A stretch of 50,982 nt of DNA, taken from Verrucomicrobiales bacterium (GTDB lineage: Bacteria; Verrucomicrobiota; Verrucomicrobiia; Verrucomicrobiales; DEV007). Below the pieces are notes generated by a model that worked only from the letters and a program-made list of their open reading frames with translations, ran no database searches and was not told where the DNA came from. The stretch is taken from the NCBI GenBank assembly GCA_029940475.1, contig JAPYUT010000022.1, positions 1-50,982 on the forward strand, given 5' to 3'. How positions within the stretch are numbered: position 1 is the stretch's first letter; the number at the start of each line of letters is the position of its first letter. The translations under genes and the position numbers were made by a program. Below, in pieces: positions 44,835 to 50,982 of this stretch.

Positions 44835-44976
44835 CCGCATGCCAGCACAATCCACAAGCTATAGGCCAATATAATGTCCGTAATACTGGAAAAACTCACA
44901 TTTAGAGCCCGGGATCGCTTTACACACCAGCCAAGTGCACAGTTGCAGGCCTTTATCCGGGTGGCAGAAGATGGTA

Positions 44977-46413
44977 TCAGGGCAACCCGCACTCACCGAG
45001 TAAATCAAGGATCTCTGTGGAAAGCTCCAGCCCACAGCCAAAAGGTGCCGCAGCAATCGAGGAGGTGGAAAGCGCCCCGCCGGTAATCCCCAGTGTCGCG
45101 AAACCTTGTTCACTTGGCGCGTAGAGGTCCGGATGAGCGGCACATACCGCATGCTGCAGTTTCTGCGGATACATGGACAGGCCGGAAAAATAATGATGCC
45201 CGTTGCGCTCAACATGCCCGACACCCAGCGATGCCATGACGGCGAGGTCGTTGAGGAGAGCCACTGGTCCGACATTGGCCAGGTCCTCACCACTGAGTAT
45301 CCAGGGGCCGTCATCATCCCGCCGCAGGTGTTCAAGCAGGCAGGCATTGGCAATGCCCTTGAAGACCCCCTTGCAGTTCTTGTGGCTGGTGCCCCGGTAG
45401 CCGAGCTTGAGCGCAGAACGCAGTGAATCAATCTCGCCATCGGATTCATCAATAATCATCGGCGGGCATTGACTCCAGGACTTGATGTCCTCCGCCACCG
45501 CTTCACCGAGCGCATGGTCACGGTGAATGGGCTGCTCAACAAACATCAGGTGCGCTCCCCCAAGGAAAACGGCAAGTTCCGGATCAGTCATGAAGTGTTG
45601 CCAGTGCTCACGAAAGGCACTGACAGTGGGATACTGCTCGTTGCCATCCAGGGTGAACCGGTAGTCCGGAACTTTTTCCGCCAAGAGGGCCGCGACCGAC
45701 TTGAGCCTGGGGAGGTCTGTATCAAGGTCACCGCTGAGCTTCACTTTGAAATGCGTTAATCCATAGCGGTCGATGACCGCATCAAGTGCCTGCGGCAGCC
45801 CGTCATCACAACGTTCCTGCGCCGGTATATCCGTATCCTTGAGCGGATCGCCCAGCCCGACAGTGTGCCGGGCAATGATTGTCGTATCGGCCTTTTCAGG
45901 CAACAGGTCAGCAGGCTGAAAGGTGGCAAGCTCCGGGTGCAGTTCACCGAGATCAATCCCCAAGGCATTGGATTTGAGGGCAGTCGCGAAGTTCGTGCCG
46001 CTGCACCTGCAGAAGGCGTCAATCAAGGCCCGCTCAACGAGTGCGGTACCGAGATGTGCCAGCAAGGGTGGGATTTTTTCCCCGCGGGCCCATTCATCCT
46101 GCTGCCGATAAAGCTCCTGCCAGAAGGCAAACAGGGATTGCTCCTCGATTCCGTAGGCAAATCCGGCCGCCTTTTCAAGCACCCCGGTCATTTGCGGCAG
46201 ATCCTCCTCGAAGCGGGTTACCGGATCCTTGGTAAACCACTTTGGCGGCAAGCCCTCAGAGGCCAGTCCCTGGCAGTGGTTGCCGTCAATGACCGCCCTG
46301 AGGTGGAGAAACACGTGCGGCAACTCCGTCATGGCCGCGATCCCGTAGCGGAACGGGAAACGCGTCGACATCGGTCGCGTGCGGAATTCGAAGCTCTCTA
46401 TGGTGACTGCCAT
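44977..46413 (-). CDS. Enolase-superfamily enzyme (mandelate racemase/muconate lactonising type)
   Basis: The 478-residue product from the ATG at 46413 has the catalytic barrel residues of the muconate-lactonising subgroup: K223-x-K225 (FKVKLSG), metal ligands D256 (TLDGNE), E293 (FVEQPI) and D322/E323 (IIDESDG), and K345 in the SHKNCKG motif. Such enzymes abstract a proton next to a carboxylate and act as racemases, epimerases, dehydratases or cycloisomerases. The length is greater than usual, with an N-terminal and a C-terminal extension. The substrate is unknown. The gene is divergent from the DUF3311-like/symporter pair by 82 bases, so a shared regulator is possible. It may be cytoplasmic, as no signal is visible. 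Confidence 0.85.
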   Translation of the reverse strand: MAVTIESFEFRTRPMSTRFPFRYGIAAMTELPHVFLHLRAVIDGNHCQGLASEGLPPKWFTKDPVTRFEEDLPQMTGVLEKAAGFAYGIEEQSLFAFWQELYRQQDEWARGEKIPPLLAHLGTALVERALIDAFCRCSGTNFATALKSNALGIDLGELHPELATFQPADLLPEKADTTIIARHTVGLGDPLKDTDIPAQERCDDGLPQALDAVIDRYGLTHFKVKLSGDLDTDLPRLKSVAALLAEKVPDYRFTLDGNEQYPTVSAFREHWQHFMTDPELAVFLGGAHLMFVEQPIHRDHALGEAVAEDIKSWSQCPPMIIDESDGEIDSLRSALKLGYRGTSHKNCKGVFKGIANACLLEHLRRDDDGPWILSGEDLANVGPVALLNDLAVMASLGVGHVERNGHHYFSGLSMYPQKLQHAVCAAHPDLYAPSEQGFATLGITGGALSTSSIAAAPFGCGLELSTEILDLLGECGLP

Positions 46414-46495
46414 GGCAACACCATTACCATTCAACTCAAATACGGAATCGACAAGTGCCCGCTGTTAAGCTCGAATACCCATAGAAAAGGAACAA

Positions 46496-46729
46496 ATGTC
46501 CGGCAAAAGATCCAGAACCCCCCTTGCCATCATCCTTACCGTGATCTTCATGGTCGCGTTGGTCATGGGACCCGGGCCCGGTTCACTCCTGATTGCCCCT
46601 CCCGGCTCTGATCCGCGATTCTGGTTCGGGATACCGGCACTCTACCTGTGGGCGGTGTTGTGGTTTTTCGTCGAGGCAGCGGTGATCATCATCGCAGCCC
46701 GCACCCTGTGGCGAAAGGAGGGCGAGTAA
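46496..46729 (+). CDS. Small two-helix membrane protein (DUF3311-like) of the symporter
   Basis: The 77-residue product has two hydrophobic segments (ILTVIFMVALVMGPG and FGIPALYLWAVLWFFVEAAVI in part) and a short basic C-terminus. AAAAGGA lies before the ATG. Its stop is followed two bases later by the symporter ATG. Small proteins of this type lie in front of SSS symporters and are thought to be their accessory subunits. The family label is an inference from length and position. Confidence 0.75.
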   Translation: MSGKRSRTPLAIILTVIFMVALVMGPGPGSLLIAPPGSDPRFWFGIPALYLWAVLWFFVEAAVIIIAARTLWRKEGE

Positions 46730-46731
46730 TA

Positions 46732-48315
46732 ATGGGAGAACATCCTCTATTGGCTGCCACCGACCTTGGTCACACGCCAATCGTGGTGATGGTCGCCTAC
46801 CTGCTGATATTGCTGGGACTTGGCATCTTTGGATACCTGCGAGGCAAGGCCACAGAAGAGGACTACTATCTGGCGGGTCGCGGGCAGGGGCTTCTTGTCA
46901 CCTCACTGACCATCATGGCGACTTTCTTCTCAGGAGTCGCACTGCTCGGCTTCCCGGGAATGGTATACAAGAACGGTATCCCCCCGATGTTCCTGGCGCT
47001 CAATTTGCCGGTGGCCGGCGCGGCAGTCTATCTCCTGGGAAATGGCATCCGCAAACTGGGCAAGGCCCGCGGTTACGTGACCCCGGGCGACATGATCGCA
47101 GGATATTACGGTGGGTCCGCAATCAGGATCGTTGTCGCCATACTGGGTATCCTCTACGTCCTCCCCTACATTATTATCCAGATCAAGGCCGGGGGACTGC
47201 TCGTCGGCGCACTGTTCCCGGAATCCGCTTCCCTGAACATTCTGGGCATTGAAATCGACATGTTTGATATCGGTGCCACCGCACTGTCCATCGTCACCCT
47301 CATCTACGTTCTTGTCGGCGGTATGCGCTCAGTGGCCTGGACCGACGTGTTGCAGGGATGCCTCCTGCTCTCCGGCGCCATGCTGGCGGGACTGGCAGTG
47401 ATGATCAGCATGGGTGGACCGGAGGCCTTCTTTAAAAAAGTCGCGGAACTTGATCCAAAGCAACTCACCATGCAGGATCCAGCCAGTTCCAAGTGGAACC
47501 CCTGGTGGATTTTGACTTTCTGTATGTTTGCCTCACTGGCCAGTATCGTGCAGCCCGCGCAGTGGATGCGCTTCTACGCTGCGCGCTCTGCAAAAGTCCT
47601 GCGGCGCAGTGCGGTGATCTTTGCCGTGGTTCTTCCGGCCTGCTTTCTCTTCGGGGTAATGCTGGTGGGACTGGTAGGCAGGGTGGTTCACCCCGAGATT
47701 GCCGACCCCGACCAGATCGCCGTGCTGATGCTGCGCGAGGAGTTGCCGCTAATGCTCGGTGGACTTGGAATCGTGCTGGTATCAATCATCATGGTCGCCA
47801 TCATGGCCGCATCCATGAGCACGGCCGACAGCAACCTGCACGCCCTCGGCGGAGTCCTCACCCGCGATGTCTATGATCAATATAAACCGGATGCCAGCGA
47901 GAGAGAACGCGCCTGGGTCGGGAGAATCGTGATCATTGTCACGACGCTGCTCGCCCTGCTCATTGTTTCCCTCGGCAAACACACCGAGTTTGGCAAGGGC
48001 TTGCTGGAAACCATCGCTGAGTTCTTTTTCCTGGCCATGGCCTTTTCCTGCCAGCTGGTTCCCGCCGCCGTGGATATCCTCTACATCCGCCGGGGAACCC
48101 GTGCCGGGGCAATGGCCGGCATGATCACCGGGGCAGTTGTGGTATTGGCAATGCTGTTATTTAACAAGGATCCTGACGTCCAGATGATTAAGCGCATTAT
48201 TGACCTCGGTTGCCTGGCCGTGACTTTCAATGTGCTGGTCTTTTTTGCGGTCAGCCTCTACACCCGTAAGCCCGATCCTGAGCATGTTGCAGGATTCAAG
48301 CGTGACCTTTCCTGA
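46732..48315 (+). CDS. Sodium:solute symporter (SSS family)
   Basis: The 527-residue product has about 13 membrane segments and SSS-family stretches: DYYLAGRGQGLLVTSLTIMATFFSG in part near the N-terminus, YVTPGDMIAGYYGG, and LVGGMRSVAWTDVLQG. The long frame could start at 46648, but that would read through the small gene; the ATG at 46732, with AGGAGGG about 11 bases upstream, fits much better. It probably imports an organic acid or amino-acid-like solute using the sodium gradient. The solute is likely a substrate of the neighbouring enzymes. It is coupled to the small upstream protein. Confidence 0.92.
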   Translation: MGEHPLLAATDLGHTPIVVMVAYLLILLGLGIFGYLRGKATEEDYYLAGRGQGLLVTSLTIMATFFSGVALLGFPGMVYKNGIPPMFLALNLPVAGAAVYLLGNGIRKLGKARGYVTPGDMIAGYYGGSAIRIVVAILGILYVLPYIIIQIKAGGLLVGALFPESASLNILGIEIDMFDIGATALSIVTLIYVLVGGMRSVAWTDVLQGCLLLSGAMLAGLAVMISMGGPEAFFKKVAELDPKQLTMQDPASSKWNPWWILTFCMFASLASIVQPAQWMRFYAARSAKVLRRSAVIFAVVLPACFLFGVMLVGLVGRVVHPEIADPDQIAVLMLREELPLMLGGLGIVLVSIIMVAIMAASMSTADSNLHALGGVLTRDVYDQYKPDASERERAWVGRIVIIVTTLLALLIVSLGKHTEFGKGLLETIAEFFFLAMAFSCQLVPAAVDILYIRRGTRAGAMAGMITGAVVVLAMLLFNKDPDVQMIKRIIDLGCLAVTFNVLVFFAVSLYTRKPDPEHVAGFKRDLS

Positions 48316-48336
48316 TAAGCCTTTTAATTTTTTCCC

Positions 48337-49341
48337 ATGAGCAAACCGCGCATCCTCACCACCACTGTTGGATCCTATCCTGTTCCTGACTGGTTGTCCG
48401 CCCTGCCCTCCGAGCAGGCCGTGATTGACGCCACCCGTGTCATCTTTGACACGCAGCGTGCCGCCGGCATTGACCTGCCCACTGACGGGGAGCTTTACCG
48501 CTTTGACGTCAACCATCCCGACACCAACGGCATGATCGAGTATTTCGTGGCCCCGATGGGAGGTTGCGACAGCGCCATCGGCCGTAGTGACACGGAGGCC
48601 TTCCGTGCCAAGCAGGAAATGGGTTTCCGTGCCAAGCCCGCAGCGGTGGTCCGCTCGAAATTAAATGGCGGATCTCTCAACCTCATCGAGGACTGCACCC
48701 GCGCCGCGGCGGTGGCCGGCGGGGATTTCAAGTTCACCGTGACCAGCCCCTATATGCTCTCACGCACCCTGCTCGACCTCCACTACAATGACTTTGAGCA
48801 ACTCACCCTGGCGGTAGCCGATGTCCTTGCTGATCAGGTCAAGGGTTGCCCCTGTTCCTGCCTGCAGGTGGATGAGGCGAATATTCCCGGCAGCCCCGAG
48901 CACGGCCCACTGGCCGCCGAGGCCATCAACCGCGTGCTCGATGCCTTTGAAGGACCAAGCGCAGTGCATTTTTGCTTTGGCAATTACGGCGGGCAGACCA
49001 TCCAGGCCGGCAAGTGGAAGCCGCTCATCGAGTTTCTCAACAGCCTGCACTGTGATCACCTCGTGCTCGAGCTTGCCCACCGGCCCGATGATGACCTTGA
49101 GGCACTCAAGGAGCTCGACCCCCGGCTCGGCATCGGCCTTGGCGTGGTCGACATCAAGGTGAACCACGTCGAGAGCGCGGATGGAATCGCAAGGGCAATT
49201 GAGAAAGCCGAGACAGCCCTGGGCGGGGAACGTGTCCGCTACATCAACCCGGACTGCGGCTTCTGGATGCTCAAGCGCAGCATTGCCGACCGCAAGATCG
49301 CAGCGCTTGCAAAAGGACGTGACCTTTACCTCGGAACCTGA
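48337..49341 (+). CDS. MetE C-terminal-like zinc methyltransferase homologue
   Basis: The 334-residue product resembles the C-terminal half of cobalamin-independent methionine synthase. It keeps a zinc-ligand pattern H211-x-C213 (VHFCFGN), E245 (LVLELAHR) and C307 (NPDCGFW), and the start ILTTTVGSYPVPDW. Stand-alone forms lack the N-terminal half of MetE and may move methyl groups from small methylated compounds to a thiol or a corrinoid; the true substrate is unknown. It lies 21 bases after the symporter gene, which hints at import and demethylation of a methylated solute. This is an inference. Confidence 0.82.
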   Translation: MSKPRILTTTVGSYPVPDWLSALPSEQAVIDATRVIFDTQRAAGIDLPTDGELYRFDVNHPDTNGMIEYFVAPMGGCDSAIGRSDTEAFRAKQEMGFRAKPAAVVRSKLNGGSLNLIEDCTRAAAVAGGDFKFTVTSPYMLSRTLLDLHYNDFEQLTLAVADVLADQVKGCPCSCLQVDEANIPGSPEHGPLAAEAINRVLDAFEGPSAVHFCFGNYGGQTIQAGKWKPLIEFLNSLHCDHLVLELAHRPDDDLEALKELDPRLGIGLGVVDIKVNHVESADGIARAIEKAETALGGERVRYINPDCGFWMLKRSIADRKIAALAKGRDLYLGT

Positions 49342-49384
49342 TTAACATTCATCTTAGCGATTTAATCCAACAATCAAGAACGGC

Positions 49385-50626
49385 ATGAAAACCAACCGTA
49401 GAAAATTCCTCAAGACCTCCGCCGCCACTGCGGCCTCCTTCCAGATTGTCCCGCGCCACGTCATCGGCGGTCAGGGCCATACCCCGCCCAGCGAGACCTA
49501 CGGTGCCGCACTCATCGGTTGTGGAGGACGTGGTCCCGGGACCTACGAGGGCATGGTTCGCGGCCTGCCCACCCAGCTGGTGGCGGCCTGCGATGTGCAG
49601 AAAGCCCGTGTCGAGGGATTTGCCAAGAGAAAAAATCCCAAGGCCAAGACCTACAATGATTTTCGCCGGCTGCTGGAGAATCCCGACGTCGATTTGGTCG
49701 CTATTGCCACCCCGCCGCACTGGCACGCGCTGATTTCCATCGCCGCGGCGGAGGCAGGAAAGGATGTCCTCTGCGAGAAGCCAATGACACGCTTCATTGC
49801 CGAGGGACGGGCTGTGGTCGAGGCCTTTGAGCGCTACAAGAGGGTGTTCCAGATCGGCACCTTTGGCCGCTTTGGTGCCAGCAAAAGCAGCACCAGCAGG
49901 ACCATCCACAAAATCATGCGCAGCGGCCTGCTCAAGCCCAACCCGGGAGTGCACATCAAGAAAGGCGGACTCAAGCTGCACAACTGGAGTGGCAAGCCCG
50001 GGCTCAAGCCGCAAACCCCATCCGCGGACCTCGACTGGGATCTCTATTGTGGCCCGAGTCCCTTCAAACCCTACGTGTCGCCGCGGGTTGGCGGCACCCA
50101 CCGCAATTACTGGGACTACGAGGGTGGTGGCCTGTGTGACATGGGACAGCACCATTTTGATCCCCAACAGTGGATCTACGGCAAGGATGACACCAGCCCG
50201 GTCACCATTGAGGCCTTTGCCCCGCCATCACACCCGGATGTCACCGGCATGTGGGCATGGGTCGAGTTGACCTACGCCGACGGCTTCACCTTTGTCATGG
50301 ACAGCACGGAGTGGGGACCGCAATACAGCCGGAAAGCCTCAAAACAGGTCTCCCTCTCCCAGCTCTCCGAGGCAAACCAGGCGAAGATCAAGGCCATGCC
50401 CGACCCGCAGCCCCTGCTCAGCTTTGCCGAGGCAGTCAAGCAGCGTAAACCGGCCGGCGGACATCCCGAGGCAGCCCACCGCGCGGCCTGCATCCTGCAC
50501 CTTGCCAACCTGGGCATCCGCCTTGGACGCAAGCTGCAATACGATCCTGTGAAGGAGCAGTTCGTCGGCGATGAGGAGGCCAACCGCTTCGTCAACGTCC
50601 CGATGCGCTCCCCCTGGCACCTCTAG
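49385..50626 (+). CDS. Tat-exported Gfo/Idh/MocA family oxidoreductase
   Basis: The 413-residue product begins MKTNRRKFLKTSAATAAS, a clear twin-arginine signal. It has the Rossmann loop LIGCGGRG, the EKP motif (VLCEKPMTR) and the C-terminal GGLCDMGQHHFDP that carries the family's His. These enzymes oxidise or epimerise sugars with tightly held NAD(P); exported copies are a hallmark of PVC bacteria. It follows the MetE-like gene by 43 bases on the same strand. The substrate is unknown. Confidence 0.9.
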   Translation: MKTNRRKFLKTSAATAASFQIVPRHVIGGQGHTPPSETYGAALIGCGGRGPGTYEGMVRGLPTQLVAACDVQKARVEGFAKRKNPKAKTYNDFRRLLENPDVDLVAIATPPHWHALISIAAAEAGKDVLCEKPMTRFIAEGRAVVEAFERYKRVFQIGTFGRFGASKSSTSRTIHKIMRSGLLKPNPGVHIKKGGLKLHNWSGKPGLKPQTPSADLDWDLYCGPSPFKPYVSPRVGGTHRNYWDYEGGGLCDMGQHHFDPQQWIYGKDDTSPVTIEAFAPPSHPDVTGMWAWVELTYADGFTFVMDSTEWGPQYSRKASKQVSLSQLSEANQAKIKAMPDPQPLLSFAEAVKQRKPAGGHPEAAHRAACILHLANLGIRLGRKLQYDPVKEQFVGDEEANRFVNVPMRSPWHL

Positions 50627-50665
50627 TCTCAATTTCTTACCCTTAACTTTTTTTCTTACAATACC

Positions 50666-50982
50666 ATGGACATCCAACCTTACCTGGACCCCTTCCCGCT
50701 GCCGGCCAAGCGCGGCATCTTGAGTGACATCAACAAGGAAACCACCGAGAAGGCTCTCGCCGAGGCAATGAAAAACCCCGCAGCGGTTGCCGGGGAACTC
50801 GTCAAGCACCTGCTCGACCCCGGTGCTGAGGGCAATGACATCCAGGCCCGTCACCTGCTGCACACCATGGCGGTGCGCATCGCGGATTATGGCAGGAAAG
50901 TAAAGGGTAACCAGCGTGCGGAATTCTCCCTTGCCCTGGCAAAGTCCCTCTCCGGCAAGCTCCCTGACCGGGTCAAGGGCTT
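50666..50982 (+). CDS. Start of an unrecognised protein, cut by the window end
   Basis: The visible 105 codons start at the ATG at 50666 and read MDIQPYLDPFPLPAKRGILS, followed by a helical, Ala/Leu/Lys-rich stretch (QARHLLHTMAVRIADYGRK). No signal peptide is present. HEAT-like helical repeats would be in keeping, but the piece is too short to identify. The codon use matches the upstream genes, and it is 40 bases after the oxidoreductase stop, so it is probably part of the same unit. Confidence 0.6.
   Translation, partial: MDIQPYLDPFPLPAKRGILSDINKETTEKALAEAMKNPAAVAGELVKHLLDPGAEGNDIQARHLLHTMAVRIADYGRKVKGNQRAEFSLALAKSLSGKLPDRVKG

Noticed and set aside
45865..46611. 248-codon plus-strand frame over the enolase-superfamily gene
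   Set aside because: It runs antisense to the enolase-type enzyme with its catalytic Lys/Asp/Glu set and overlaps the small membrane protein; it has no domain of its own.
89..50900. CRISPR array, IS element, prophage or tRNA
   Set aside because: No regularly spaced repeats of CRISPR length, no transposase or integrase motifs and no cloverleaf-like run ending in GGTTCGAATCC-type T-arm were seen in the intergenic stretches I read.

Overview
The window looks like a chromosomal segment of a Verrucomicrobiota (PVC superphylum) bacterium. The evidence is a PVC-type protein joining a dehydrogenase-like propeller, HEAT repeats and a CxxCH haem site; CRTAC1-type FG-GAP/ASPIC proteins; a very large CotH/lamin-tail/LamG secreted protein; ThuA and Gfo/Idh/MocA proteins with export signals; and many secreted proteins ending in a similar 'Y-x-L-x-x-S-x-D-L-x-x-W ... 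FYRV' module. The class within the phylum cannot be decided from this window. Most genes lack strong Shine-Dalgarno sites and several use GTG or TTG starts. I see no CRISPR array, IS element, phage gene, tRNA or rRNA.

Layout. 1-3.6 kb: the 3' part of a protease-like/SirB1/TPR fusion gene, convergent with recQ. 3.7-7.4 kb: a leftward three-gene ferric-iron ABC importer (binding protein, permease, ATPase) with a Fur-box-like site at its head. 7.7-9.1 kb: a GYF-RDD membrane protein and a DEDDy exonuclease-like protein. 9.3-14.0 kb: a 1571-residue secreted CotH/lamin-tail protein. 14.0-17.0 kb: leftward lysS and a LolC-type permease. 17.0-21.0 kb: a divergent pair made of a tandem discoidin-like secreted protein and the PVC-type haem protein. 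21.0-24.6 kb: a CRTAC1-type lipoprotein gene cut by one in-frame TGA into an FG-GAP half and an ASPIC/redoxin/TPR half. 24.6-26.9 kb: a decayed gene end, a DUF3592 protein, a YqeY-like protein and ispD. 26.9-30.8 kb: a structured intergenic region, a VIT-VWA protein and a second VWA protein. 30.9-34.6 kb: tig-clpP-clpX. 34.6-38.8 kb: cutC, a transglutaminase-like lipoprotein, a DCC protein, a lamin-tail protein and a membrane protein. 38.8-42.0 kb: a metallophosphatase/beta-propeller fusion and a TIM-barrel isomerase-like protein. 42.2-43.9 kb: sufS-sufU. 44.0-44.8 kb: a ThuA protein. 45.0-51 kb: a metabolic block with an enolase-superfamily enzyme divergent from a small membrane protein, a sodium:solute symporter, a MetE-C-like zinc methyltransferase homologue, a Tat-exported Gfo/Idh/MocA oxidoreductase and the start of another gene.

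How the parts fit. Four housekeeping modules are clear: iron uptake, the trigger factor-ClpXP proteostasis operon, SufS-SufU sulfur mobilisation, and isoprenoid and tRNA charging genes. Around them is a rich set of exported proteins, which suits a polymer- or surface-degrading heterotroph. The most interesting items are the in-frame TGA in the CRTAC1 gene (22770-22772), the repeat-rich and hairpin-rich region at 26.9-27.16 kb, the metallophosphatase-propeller fusion with an altered last metal motif, and the uncharacterised uptake/catabolic block at 45-51 kb.
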